From: Tolypothrix campylonemoides VB511288
Lineage (GTDB): Bacteria; Cyanobacteriota; Cyanobacteriia; Cyanobacteriales; Nostocaceae
Assembly: GCA_000828075.3 (NCBI GenBank)
Contig: JXCB02000048.1
Location: 149,011 to 186,530 of the forward strand
Reading direction: 5' to 3'
Length of the DNA stretch: 37,520 bases
The notes under the pieces were generated by a model that was not told the DNA's origin, did no database searches, and worked only from the letters and a program-made list of their open reading frames with translations. The position numbers and the translations under genes were made by a program. This document shows, in pieces, positions 14,375 to 23,045 of this stretch (position 1 is the first letter of the stretch; every line of letters begins with the position of its first letter).

Positions 14375-16450
14375 TCAGTTCTGAACATTGTTTACTGATG
14401 GATGTCCGAAGATCTGGTTTTGAGTTTCGGTCGGCGGTAATCTCAGTATAACCTTAGCCTCTTTGCCAAAGCCTTGACTGAAAGCAGACTGAATTTCTGT
14501 GCAATTATAAACTTCTTTGAGCTTTAATTTCAGGTTAGGAATATTCTCAATCTCCAGAGAAATGTTTACAAATTTCGGTGTGGTTTCTACATGAAATAAT
14601 CCAGCATTCTTGCTCAAAAAATCGGCAGTTGTCACTGAACACTTAGCTAAAGATTGTTTCCATTCCTGGGCATATTTTTCCTGAAAATAGGGATTGCCTA
14701 AATTTTGTTTAAGTAGGGGTGATTTTGGTTCTTGTTCTGGTACAGATAATATCTTGGCAGCTACCTGATTAACAGACTTATCTGTAGTGACTCTCATCGG
14801 TGCTAAGTTATCTTGATTTTTTGACTTTCGCTGCTCGATAAAAGACAGAGCAAGTAGGCGATTCTTATGCCTATCAAGTGCTTCAGTGTATAGCTCCCAA
14901 GCTTTTTTAGTAATTACTACTTCGAGTGGTTCAATCATTTTGACAATCTCTCGCCAATCCCCCAAGGTAAATTCTGAGATTTTTTCGATAAAGGTCATAA
15001 AGATAGCTTTGTAGATTTTGGCGGGAGGAGCGTTTTTTAAGTTCTGCGAGTACAGCATATCGTACACCATTTCTAGTCTACTACCCGACACAGATAGGTC
15101 AATTTCTGTTAGATCAAGGTTGAGGCTATTTTGAACTCGGATTTTTATCGTGCTTTTCAGGTTTTGGTTTGTAGTTTCTTTAGTAGTAAACTCAACGGTG
15201 CAGGCGCAGCTAGGGCAAATAGCTTCGTGATGTTCAATGACTAAACCGTCCTCACCAATTTCTCCATCCACAATCGCCCTTTCATGAGAAAGAGGCTTAA
15301 AAACATGAGTGCAATGTGGACATTGGATTAAACCCAAAGAACTTGAGCAAGTGAGGGTTTTTGGTTCTAAGCTCCATTGACGCTCCTCGTCCGGGAGTCC
15401 GTGCTTTTTCCAGTTGTCAGTTACGTCAATGATCACAGCCGTTGGTTTGAGACTTGAGGTTCTCAAAACCCGTCCTGTCATCTGAAGCCATAAAGTCGAG
15501 CTTTCGGTTGGACGAACACAGTAGATACACTCGATATTCGGACAATCATATCCCTCTGTTAAAATTTCGTAATTAGTAATAACTTGGGTAGCTCCGGTAC
15601 GGAACCGTTCTAGGATTTGAACTCTTGATTCTGGTTTAGTTTCACCATCTAAATGTTCGGCTTTAATCCCATGACGGCAAAATTGAGCCGCCAGCACTCG
15701 ACTATGTTCTAAGCTACAGGCGAATATAACTGTCCGCAAATTCTGAGCATATTTTAAGTAGTTTTGAAAGATTTCATCAACTCCGATTTGGCTGGTGACA
15801 GCAACAGCTAATTCCTTGGCTCTAAAATCTCCACGGGACTTTTTAACCCCACTAGTAGAAATAGTTTGGTTGGTGCTAAATAATCTAAATTTACTTAAAT
15901 ATCCTTGCTTGATTAAAGCTGCTGTGGGTATTCCCACCACCAAATCGTCAAATAATTCTTGAAATCCTTGACCGTCGATTCTTTGTGGAGTAGCAGTTAC
16001 ACCCAATATCCGTGCATCTTGATAATGTTCAATTAGGCGTCTATATGATGAAGCGCTGGCGTGATGTGCCTCGTCAAAAAGTAAAAGTCCAATGTTTAAT
16101 GGTAGTTCTAATAGCTCTCGTCTGGCTAAGGTTTGAACACTGGCAACTTGAATTCTCCGCTCTGGATGCTGAGGACATCCTCCTTTGATAATGCCAACTG
16201 ATTCGCCTACAATAATTTCTAACTTTTCGGCAGCTTGAGTAATTAATTCAATGCGGTGAGCGATGACTAAAACCTGTTGATGCTGTTGAAAAAATTTGTG
16301 ACAGATATGAGCAAAGCAGATGGTTTTACCTGCGCCAGTTGGTAACTGAGCAAGTACCCTTCTATTTCCTCTGTTCCAAGATTCCCAAATATCCTTTATC
16401 CATTTGCGCTGATAATCCCTAAGTTCGTATTGTCGGACTACTTTGCTCAT
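14375..16450 (-). CDS. DEAH-box superfamily 2 helicase with zinc-ribbon-like insert
   Basis: The first 350 residues of this 691-residue protein hold a full SF2 core of the SSL2/Res type: RDYQRKW (Q-like region), TGAGKT at 38-43, DEAH at 126-129, TAT at 152-154, and QMTGRVLRTS (motif VI). Two Cys pairs follow (CPHCTHVF and CPSCACTV), likely one zinc site. The last 270 residues have no domain I recognise. It should couple ATP hydrolysis to DNA strand separation or translocation. Helicases of this class are frequent in defence and mobile islands, and here it lies upstream of a predicted nuclease, so the pair may work together. Confidence 0.8.
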   Translation of the reverse strand: MSKVVRQYELRDYQRKWIKDIWESWNRGNRRVLAQLPTGAGKTICFAHICHKFFQQHQQVLVIAHRIELITQAAEKLEIIVGESVGIIKGGCPQHPERRIQVASVQTLARRELLELPLNIGLLLFDEAHHASASSYRRLIEHYQDARILGVTATPQRIDGQGFQELFDDLVVGIPTAALIKQGYLSKFRLFSTNQTISTSGVKKSRGDFRAKELAVAVTSQIGVDEIFQNYLKYAQNLRTVIFACSLEHSRVLAAQFCRHGIKAEHLDGETKPESRVQILERFRTGATQVITNYEILTEGYDCPNIECIYCVRPTESSTLWLQMTGRVLRTSSLKPTAVIIDVTDNWKKHGLPDEERQWSLEPKTLTCSSSLGLIQCPHCTHVFKPLSHERAIVDGEIGEDGLVIEHHEAICPSCACTVEFTTKETTNQNLKSTIKIRVQNSLNLDLTEIDLSVSGSRLEMVYDMLYSQNLKNAPPAKIYKAIFMTFIEKISEFTLGDWREIVKMIEPLEVVITKKAWELYTEALDRHKNRLLALSFIEQRKSKNQDNLAPMRVTTDKSVNQVAAKILSVPEQEPKSPLLKQNLGNPYFQEKYAQEWKQSLAKCSVTTADFLSKNAGLFHVETTPKFVNISLEIENIPNLKLKLKEVYNCTEIQSAFSQGFGKEAKVILRLPPTETQNQIFGHPSVNNVQN

Positions 16451-16866
16451 AGCTCAAGAAATCAGTCTGATTTTTTACTTACATTATGCTTGGTAGATTA
16501 TAAAATTATATTCAAACTGATAAATCCTACTGAGATGTTCCTTTAGGAGCATCGCTGTGAAGGCGAGTGTCCCATCTTCATGTCAGTAGGCACGAGCGTC
16601 TTGGGCATGATCCTGCTTTTATCTTTCCAAGACAGGGAGCTGAACTATATCAAGGTCTGGGAATTGCTCTAACCGGAGGGTTAGCGTTTTCCACTATCCT
16701 GATAAAGAGCGCAAACGCACCTTAAAGTGGTATATACATGATTGACAATTGAGAAATCCAATGCGAAAGAAGTTAGCAATGGAAAAATTTTGGTGGCGTT
16801 TGAGTTGCAATTGTAAGGATAAGTCTGACTCGCTACGATCACATTAGGAATTTACAGTATTTGAGT
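16451..16866. other. Intergenic, 416 bp
   Basis: Starts for the helicase (leftward) and the small gene at 16867 (rightward) lie at its edges, so both promoters should be inside. No domain-like reading frame, convincing hairpin or known motif was seen. Confidence 0.4.
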
Positions 16867-17136
16867 ATGGCAAAGCAAGATGCTCCACTCACTGGAGAAG
16901 AACTCCTTAAGGAAGTTTGTCGGCGGATTCGAGTCGCCCGTACCTATTGGGATGCTTACAACAATGCTGCTTGTCGGGGTGAGCGTGAGCGCGCATTAGC
17001 CCTTTACAACACACTAACTAAGGAACAAAAACAGCAGATTCCGCAAGTGTTACGGGTGTGGTTGCGCTATCGTAGTGAGAAATACTTTGGCGCACACCGA
17101 ACACCGCCCAAGTCGGCACGACGAAAATTAAAATAG
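16867..17136 (+). CDS. Small basic protein of unknown function
   Basis: The 89-90 residues from the ATG at 16867 (a TTG two codons earlier is possible) are helical and charged, with LTGEELLKEVCRRIRVARTYWDAY and a basic C-terminal tail (PPKSARRKLK). There is no membrane segment. Its codon use and composition look like a real gene. I do not recognise the family; the basic tail could bind nucleic acid. Confidence 0.5.
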   Translation: MAKQDAPLTGEELLKEVCRRIRVARTYWDAYNNAACRGERERALALYNTLTKEQKQQIPQVLRVWLRYRSEKYFGAHRTPPKSARRKLK

Positions 17137-17399
17137 CTCTTACCAAGACAATACCTCGCTCTTTACATGCTAAAAGATGCCTCTGTTGTTGCAAAGTCAG
17201 TAGTGTTACCAAATCTCCGATAATTAAGTTTTGAGACCCTTGTAGTCGAAAACTTTAAGATTCAAACTCTTCGCCTACTCAAGCGCAAAGAAAGACGCAA
17301 AATTTTTTGATAACTAATTAAGCGGACTTGGTATTACTCCTTCCTTAACGGCACCGAGTCACCGCCGCGATCGCAACAAAGTAGTTTGCTTCAGCAAAT
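17137..17399. other. Intergenic, convergent ends
   Basis: This lies between the 3' ends of the small plus-strand gene and the Cap4-like gene. I find no clear terminator or gene. One small minus-strand frame overlaps the Cap4 end in another phase and is dismissed. Confidence 0.35.
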
Positions 17400-18854
17400 C
17401 TAGCTGGAAATTCCTGAGAACAGTTGGAATGTTTTAGAGTATTGACTATTAGATACCCATGCGTAGCAAGTGACTGGTGCTGTAGCATCCAAGCGATGTC
17501 CCAGAAACAGAGCAAGATGAGCAGGTCCAGCAACAAATAAATGGATTTCTTTACCACCTATGGACACTAAGGTATTGACAATTAATTTTTTAATGCTTCC
17601 AACGGCATTATTGGCGTGTTGTGGGGAAGTAATAGGCTGCTCTCCTCTAATGTGAAGCAGTGGCTCACCTGTGAGTTCATACTTCTCCAGATTGACTTCC
17701 ACTTCAGGAATAATATCTCGAAGAATACCTATGCTAACAACCAAGCGGGTTCCTGTTCCGCCTATAATCTGATGAGCCAAAGGATAAACGGGGGTTTCTT
17801 GAGTGGGGTGAGCATCTGTCGCCCATACCTCTCCACGGTATTCCATTTCAATAACGTAACCCCTAACAGCTGAGAAGACAGATCCTATTGCAAGACATGC
17901 TGCCAGACGACGATTGCCAGCAAGCCTGATTCGCTTAGTATTTCTATACTTTTCAATCCAGCTTCGAGTATCCTGTAGTTCAATCAGTAAGTGATTCCAC
18001 TGTTGGGATGGGGCAATGTCCCGAGTTTCACCACCAGAAAAAGATGCCCAATCGAAATATAATCCATGATGCTCTGGGTTATTTTCAGAGGCAATGGCTG
18101 TGTAAATTAGGATGGGACGGAGTGCTGGTAGTTGACTGGGAGGAATTTTTTCTCGCAGTTTTGTCTCTAACTCTTTGCGGGTAATAATTTGATTCTTGCG
18201 CTGTCGTATAAATGTGCCTAGGTGATTATAGATATTATCAAAAGTTTTAAAAGATAATTCTTCATATTCACTCAGATTCTCAGCCAAAGACTGCTTAAAA
18301 AGAGCTTCGCCATGAGATTTTGCAGTGTTCCAATCTGCCTCTACTATTACCTTTTCAAAAATGAAAAAGGCATCTTGTTCTGTACCGCCAATTTTTTTGA
18401 CTAGGCGGGCATACTCTTTAAAAGAATTTTCTTTGACTGTAGAGTTTTCTTCATAAAAATCTTGAGGATTACGAACCCGGCGCAATCCATTTACCAAAGG
18501 CTCTAAGTCTCTGGAAACTCCTGCCGCAACAAGTATAAATTGCTGATAGGTATCTGGACTACCAGCATCTACTTCTCGGAACCGTTGAATTTCATTTAAA
18601 AACTTAGATGGTTGGAGTGTGTGGTCTTTAACTTCAAGAAATTCTATCGCAAACCCACGACCGGGTACAAAAAACTTTGACTCTACATCTCCAATCCCTT
18701 CTCGGATCATAGCTGTGAAGCCATCCTGAGCTAGCCAAGCAGGAATGCGAGCAAGCATGACTTGCTCCTGAAAGGAAAAGCCACCTTCAGCAATATCACC
18801 ACCACGAGACTGTGGTTCTAGGAGTGAGGGAGTCAAATGTTCGCTCTCTGTCAT
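17400..18854 (-). CDS. cap4: Cap4-like CBASS effector (DUF4297 nuclease + SAVED)
   Basis: A 484-residue effector. The N-terminal part (about 20-230) is a PD-(D/E)xK nuclease of the DUF4297 type: GGFSFQEQV, then Asp56 and FLEVKDH with Glu74 and Lys76. The C-terminal part (about 255-484) is a SAVED sensor domain, ending in HLFVAGPAHLALFLGHRL and a strand with CYAWVSN. In characterised CBASS systems, SAVED binds a cyclic oligonucleotide and the nuclease then degrades DNA to stop infection. Its ATG overlaps the stop of the E2-like gene by 4 bp (ATGA), so the two are translationally coupled. Length matches known Cap4. Confidence 0.85.
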   Translation of the reverse strand: MTESEHLTPSLLEPQSRGGDIAEGGFSFQEQVMLARIPAWLAQDGFTAMIREGIGDVESKFFVPGRGFAIEFLEVKDHTLQPSKFLNEIQRFREVDAGSPDTYQQFILVAAGVSRDLEPLVNGLRRVRNPQDFYEENSTVKENSFKEYARLVKKIGGTEQDAFFIFEKVIVEADWNTAKSHGEALFKQSLAENLSEYEELSFKTFDNIYNHLGTFIRQRKNQIITRKELETKLREKIPPSQLPALRPILIYTAIASENNPEHHGLYFDWASFSGGETRDIAPSQQWNHLLIELQDTRSWIEKYRNTKRIRLAGNRRLAACLAIGSVFSAVRGYVIEMEYRGEVWATDAHPTQETPVYPLAHQIIGGTGTRLVVSIGILRDIIPEVEVNLEKYELTGEPLLHIRGEQPITSPQHANNAVGSIKKLIVNTLVSIGGKEIHLFVAGPAHLALFLGHRLDATAPVTCYAWVSNSQYSKTFQLFSGISS

Positions 18855-19345
18855 GCGGTTTGCTGCTCAGTCGGTTTTTCCACAATAGAATACCCTTCAA
18901 CGGGATTGGAACTCCAGCTTTGGAGTTTTGAATCTGAGGTGTGTGACGATGGGCCAAGCCATTTTCCTGTATCTAGCCACAATTCATAGTAATATAACCA
19001 TAATGCAGTCCACGGAAGGATAGTCTCTGCAAGCAGCATATCTTTCTGCCACGGTTTTTCTTTGGGATAGTAGAGGCATAAAGTTCCGTCTTTCCAAACA
19101 TGGGGAGGTCGTGGTGCCAAAGTGGGAGATATGACATTAACGGTTGGGTAAGAGCTAAGTTTGTAGCGGATTGCTACTCGATATTTTGGGGAAAACTGAC
19201 GGGGTTGAAGCGTGCCTCGCCATACAGCTACCCCACGCTCTCGCCTGTAAGCGAACCCAGGAAACCGATGCAGTATGTGCAACTTTTGCAGCCCCAGGTT
19301 GATAGTGGGTCTCAGTTGAGAATATTCAGCCTTGGTCAATCCCAT
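18851..19345 (-). CDS. Stand-alone E2-like protein of a type II (short) CBASS
   Basis: A 164-residue protein with a ubiquitin-conjugating (E2/UBC) type core: YRVAIRYKLSSYPTVNVISP, then HVWKDGTLCLYYPKEKPW and WTALWLYYYELWLDTGKWLG. The HxxxDGTLCLYYP segment carries a candidate catalytic Cys90, the E2 arrangement also seen in the E2 part of CBASS Cap2. In full type II CBASS, E1-E2 Cap2 conjugates the cyclase C-terminus to targets and primes it; short variants have only the E2. I chose ATG 19345 over TTG 19360. It overlaps the cyclase end by 20 bp and the Cap4 start by 4 bp, so this is one operon. Confidence 0.75.
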   Translation of the reverse strand: MGLTKAEYSQLRPTINLGLQKLHILHRFPGFAYRRERGVAVWRGTLQPRQFSPKYRVAIRYKLSSYPTVNVISPTLAPRPPHVWKDGTLCLYYPKEKPWQKDMLLAETILPWTALWLYYYELWLDTGKWLGPSSHTSDSKLQSWSSNPVEGYSIVEKPTEQQTA

Positions 19346-20414
19346 GAAACTTGGTTGCAATGGTTGAAGTATATAAACCAGAAGCAGGTTGGCTGGGTAG
19401 AATTAAACCAGTAGAGCTGACGTAAGATTTGCCAGGTAAACCCGCTTTAGCTAATTTGGATGCAGCGGTTTCTACCTCTGATGGAAAATATTCTTCTCCA
19501 AAAATTTTTTGCCAGTATTTAATCGCCTTCTCCCGATCGTCAGTCTCTAAAGCTTTAGCTGCCCAATTCCGTCCTTCATTAATCCGTCTCATGAAAGTTT
19601 CAAAGTGGGTACGGCTCCAGTTCCAAGAGATGTTATGACCAAGAATTGGATCGGGGAGGTTTGGGGTTGCAACATTGCTAGTACATAGCAGGTGATCGTA
19701 TTGGCGGTAAATAGCATCCAAAAGCTCGTAAAATAGGACTGCCAATGGCTGTGTCATGTCTAAAGTGTTCTTTTGGATGTGATAAACCAGCAGAGCGCCA
19801 AGCCAGTAACTTTTGGGTTTGCGGCTTTTCATTTGGCAGTCACGGAAGTGCTTCAGAAGCTTGCCAAGTGGTTTAACTTTGTGGTCGTTTTTTTCTTGTA
19901 GTTCATTGAGTAAGTTGATATACCCAATGGGGTGTGATGCAATCCACTTATTGAATCCTCGATCTGGAACGTAAAGCACACTCTCGAATCCATCTGGTGC
20001 AATGCAAGGAACAAAGTCTAGGTGAAAGTCTTTGCCTTTGAAGTAGACATGGACAGATCGGCGTGCCCGTTCTATCTCTATTTCCGCTTCTGCATATCCC
20101 TCAAAACCCAAAGCTTTTGGCAAGCCATCAAGCAACTTTTTCATGTCTTGAATTAATCGTTTAGCTTCTGGTTCATTTGCCTTTGGATCTCCAGGGACAC
20201 GTATTAGGGTATCTACGTCTTTAACATCCCCTGATGTCATGTCCTGAGCGTAGGAGCCTGCAAGTCGAGAGTGAGGGTAAACAGTGGGAAAATCTTTGCT
20301 TTTGGCGATGTACTCACGGACTAAGGGCGGCAAATCGCGTGCTGCATCAAGGCGTTCTTGGGGTGGTTGAATGTTCTTGAGCAGTTCTTCAAAGTGTGTG
20401 ATCAGCGGAAACAT
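19326..20414 (-). CDS. CD-NTase (CBASS cyclic oligonucleotide synthase)
   Basis: A 362-residue nucleotidyltransferase. LAGSYAQDMTSGDVKDVDTL contains the Gly53-Ser54 motif and metal-binding Asp66 and Asp68; the third acid is Asp133 in FHLDFVP. The following region (KWIASHPIGYINLLNEL...LGKLLKHFRD) is the usual helical C-lobe of OAS-like enzymes. It should make a cyclic di- or trinucleotide on phage infection; the product cannot be told from sequence, though SAVED effectors often sense trinucleotides. The flexible tail ends in ...HGIDQG, so the last residue is Gly, as expected for a cyclase joined to targets by an E2-type enzyme. Confidence 0.9.
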   Translation of the reverse strand: MFPLITHFEELLKNIQPPQERLDAARDLPPLVREYIAKSKDFPTVYPHSRLAGSYAQDMTSGDVKDVDTLIRVPGDPKANEPEAKRLIQDMKKLLDGLPKALGFEGYAEAEIEIERARRSVHVYFKGKDFHLDFVPCIAPDGFESVLYVPDRGFNKWIASHPIGYINLLNELQEKNDHKVKPLGKLLKHFRDCQMKSRKPKSYWLGALLVYHIQKNTLDMTQPLAVLFYELLDAIYRQYDHLLCTSNVATPNLPDPILGHNISWNWSRTHFETFMRRINEGRNWAAKALETDDREKAIKYWQKIFGEEYFPSEVETAASKLAKAGLPGKSYVSSTGLILPSQPASGLYTSTIATKFHGIDQG

Positions 20415-20853
20415 CTATTTTTACCTTTACTGAATTGGGCTATTCATAGCGCAGTGCTATGGTAATTTCTTTTCATATGCCACCATCATCAATATTTGAA
20501 TCAAGATCTATCTTCCAGAAAAAACTTACTGGTATTACCTATAGTTCGTAACCAAATTCATTTGAATTTAGCCGACATTGACTTACAATAAGTTATTGTG
20601 TAGCACTTTATTACATTGTATTTTAATTTTATTTGATTAAAAAGAACAATTGTACTTATAGTAAAAACCGAACTAAAGTTAGTAGTAATTTTACGGTTTC
20701 TCGTTTAGTCTGGTGATTAACTCAAAGTAAGGGGAGCGAGCGCTATTTCTCAATTCCTGTACACTTCGTTATAGATTTGTTGCTCCACAAACAATTCATG
20801 CAATTAGTATATTGTTTACACTCTCAAGAGTAAGTAGGGAGTGGATTTTTCTT
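20415..20853. promoter_or_regulatory. CBASS upstream region with two palindromes
   Basis: This is an AT-rich 439-bp gap between the DUF6527 gene and the cyclase, both on the minus strand. It has two perfect 7-bp-arm dyads about 16 bp apart: AAATTCA-TT-TGAATTT (20554-20569) and ACAATAA-G-TTATTGT (20585-20599). They are candidate operators for a CBASS promoter separate from the ubiquitin-like operon. No gene was seen. Confidence 0.4.
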
Positions 20854-21234
20854 CTACACAAGACCATAAGGTTCATTCCTGACCTGAATCAGCGCGCCAT
20901 TCAACAACTCCCTGACGCACCCAAAAGTGGCAGTGGCATTCGTTAAGCTGTCTAACAGAAGGATGAAGTGTTGGTCGTCCCAACGAATCAATGGCGATCG
21001 CCCGAGCATTGATGCCGCTTTTGATTCAAGGACAGCATGCATATTTTCACCACATCCTCCAGGACAACGAAAACAAGCCCACTTCTGATACTCAGCATCA
21101 CCAACGACTAAAATTTCCCCTAGTTTTATATTCTCAGGTACAAGATGTGTTGGAACTATCCGTGCTGATAAGTCTGGCTGACGAATAAAACGCAGCCAGA
21201 TTAATAACTGTCTAACTACACCGTGAAGAAACAT
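20854..21234 (-). pseudogene. DUF6527 zinc-ribbon protein, frameshifted
   Basis: The N-terminal half (KWACFRCPGGCGENMH) is the zinc-ribbon of DUF6527, a family commonly found with prokaryotic multiubiquitin operons. After ESKA (near 21019-21022, an AAAA run on the coding strand) the open frame loses similarity, while another frame gives GRPTLHPSV and CHCHFWVRQG, the expected C-terminal half, ending with a stop at 20873-20875. One base has been gained or lost. It could be a sequence error, a real mutation, or slippage. The 3-bp gap to the E1 gene places it last in that operon. Confidence 0.7.
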
Positions 21235-21237
21235 CCC

Positions 21238-22665
21238 TTACTCCACCAAATTGAGAAAAGGCATGACATCCCCTCTGCCCCACCGCTGGGCACCGGCTGT
21301 CCCGCAAACTGGGCAATTGGGATTAGGAATTGCTGCTGGTTTACGGTCAGTCGTCAGATGGAATTTACGAACCCTGTGAGCTGCTGCGCCATCCTCGCCA
21401 CGGAAACCCTGAAGGCGGTGGACAAGTTCTTGCATCGCCATAATTGCTACCTCCGTTGTAAATAAAACAACGGCAGGACTGGGGTTTCCTTCTCCAATAA
21501 CGTAGGCTTCTGCCTTGCGGCGTTCGTACTCATCAGGATTACTGCGTTTCAACGCTTCATCCCGTGCAGCAACAGGATTTATAACTTCACGACACAATAG
21601 ACAGGTGTGTCCTGGCGCAGGTGCAAGCACCGTGACCCGACCATCTAAAGCCTGAAAATTGGGCGTATCCTCTTGAGAAACCTCAATTGCTAAACCCATA
21701 TCAAACACAGGTGTTGCATAGTAGTAGGCAAACCGATTCAGCATTAGGCGACCTGTATGGTCATCAGTGCAACAAAAAATTACGTCGCACGCTTTCAGGG
21801 GATCGCGGCAGTCAGCTTCCCCAATCCAGGCTTGATATGTTCTTACTTGAACACCAAGTCCAAGTTCCACAAGTGACTTGGCTACAACTTCAACTTTGGG
21901 ACTCATAGCATCAGCATCTGGCTGACGCGCACCGTGTAACCGATTTAAATTCGTATCCTCAACAATGTCTTTATCGAAAAGTGCAATGTTGCGAATACCC
22001 ATCTTTGGCAGCAACATAGCGATCGCACTTCCTGTACCGCCGCAACCAATGACCCCAACACGCAACATGGATAAGTCTTGATTGAGTGCCTCTCCAAAAG
22101 CTAAAGCCTGTCGTTGGAATGCTGGAGGAGAAACCCCCAGCCCCCGATTTGGATAATGCAAACGGATTTTCTGCCCAATCACACGAATCATCCGCAAGGA
22201 GATAACTTCCTGCGAACTTACCCACAGGCGACCAATCAAATTTCCATCCGGCATTAGAATAACACTTAAAATCTGTGTATCTGAGCCGTTGCGGTTTTGT
22301 GCCAGTTGAATTAAGTCTGGTTCGTTAGTATCATCCTGGATAGAGAATTCTCTCAAACCTTCTGGGTGGCTGTGAAAAACGGCTACCGTCAGGTTTTTTG
22401 CTTGTGCCACTTGCAATGCCCGAACAAAAGAATCCGTTTTCCAGGTAATGTGTTTGGCAGAGAAAGAGATAATTTCATCCTCTGGCACTGGTATTACTTC
22501 ATATGAAATGAATTTTTGGTGCGGCTGCCCATCCCAAGGGTCAGCATTGATGACTGCCCGTGCACACAAAACATAGGCTGCTCGCTCTTTACCATCTATG
22601 GTTAATAGCAATTCTCGCAGGTAATTTGAGTGTTGCTCTTGCAATGTCAAGCTTGCAGTAATCAA
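21238..22665 (-). CDS. JAB metalloprotease - E1 (ThiF-like) fusion
   Basis: A 475-residue fusion. Residues 1-150 form a JAB/JAMM domain with HSHP (His98, His100), Ser108 and Asp111, the zinc-protease signature that removes ubiquitin-like tags or matures their C-termini. Residues 190-475 form a ThiF/E1 adenylation domain: VGVIGCGGTGS, DKDIVEDTNLNR, the late Asp in CCTDDHTGR, and a CxxC pair set (Cys355/358 and Cys451/454) for zinc. No Cys lies in the region where canonical E1s carry the thioester Cys. It overlaps the E2 stop by 4 bp. I infer it activates the two-domain ubiquitin-like protein encoded upstream. Confidence 0.85.
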   Translation of the reverse strand: MITASLTLQEQHSNYLRELLLTIDGKERAAYVLCARAVINADPWDGQPHQKFISYEVIPVPEDEIISFSAKHITWKTDSFVRALQVAQAKNLTVAVFHSHPEGLREFSIQDDTNEPDLIQLAQNRNGSDTQILSVILMPDGNLIGRLWVSSQEVISLRMIRVIGQKIRLHYPNRGLGVSPPAFQRQALAFGEALNQDLSMLRVGVIGCGGTGSAIAMLLPKMGIRNIALFDKDIVEDTNLNRLHGARQPDADAMSPKVEVVAKSLVELGLGVQVRTYQAWIGEADCRDPLKACDVIFCCTDDHTGRLMLNRFAYYYATPVFDMGLAIEVSQEDTPNFQALDGRVTVLAPAPGHTCLLCREVINPVAARDEALKRSNPDEYERRKAEAYVIGEGNPSPAVVLFTTEVAIMAMQELVHRLQGFRGEDGAAAHRVRKFHLTTDRKPAAIPNPNCPVCGTAGAQRWGRGDVMPFLNLVE

Positions 22666-23042
22666 GCAGCCACCTCCAAAGCATTTTCAATCCGTTTGAG
22701 CATTGTCCATATGCCATCTGTACCAGGTCGCCATTCATTGTTATGTCTTGACCATCGTTGCCATTTCTGACCATTAAATTGGTGTGCTTGGTCGGCTGCC
22801 TTGGGGTATTTTGCACCCTGTACCAGCTTTACCCACGGCAGCAGGTAAAACATATCGGGCGGTGCATCTGGGTATCCGCTCGGCAATAGAATTAAGATAT
22901 CTGCCTGTTCGGTATCAAAACGGCCAGGTGGTAACTGAAATTCCCGTAAAATAACACCCTTTTGACTGCCATCTACCACTTCTTCAAAAGGTAAACCCCT
23001 GTATTCCAGGTATTGGCGATCGTTTGAGGGTAAAAAGTTCAT
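22662..23042 (-). CDS. Prok-E2_E-like E2 homologue without cysteine
   Basis: The 126 residues match the Prok-E2_E family seen with multiubiquitin genes: NFLPSNDRQYLEYRGLPFEEV, then LPSGYPDAPPDMFYLLP, then WQRWSRHNNEWRPGTDGIWTMLKRIENAL. The E2 core GYPDAPPDMFY is clear. No Cys is present anywhere, so it cannot form the thioester of a classical E2. The His in SRHNNEW occupies the region where E2s have their active site. It starts 4 bp after the ubiquitin-like gene and overlaps the E1 gene by 4 bp, so the stoichiometry is probably coupled. Confidence 0.75.
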   Translation of the reverse strand: MNFLPSNDRQYLEYRGLPFEEVVDGSQKGVILREFQLPPGRFDTEQADILILLPSGYPDAPPDMFYLLPWVKLVQGAKYPKAADQAHQFNGQKWQRWSRHNNEWRPGTDGIWTMLKRIENALEVAA

Positions 23043-23045
23043 TAC

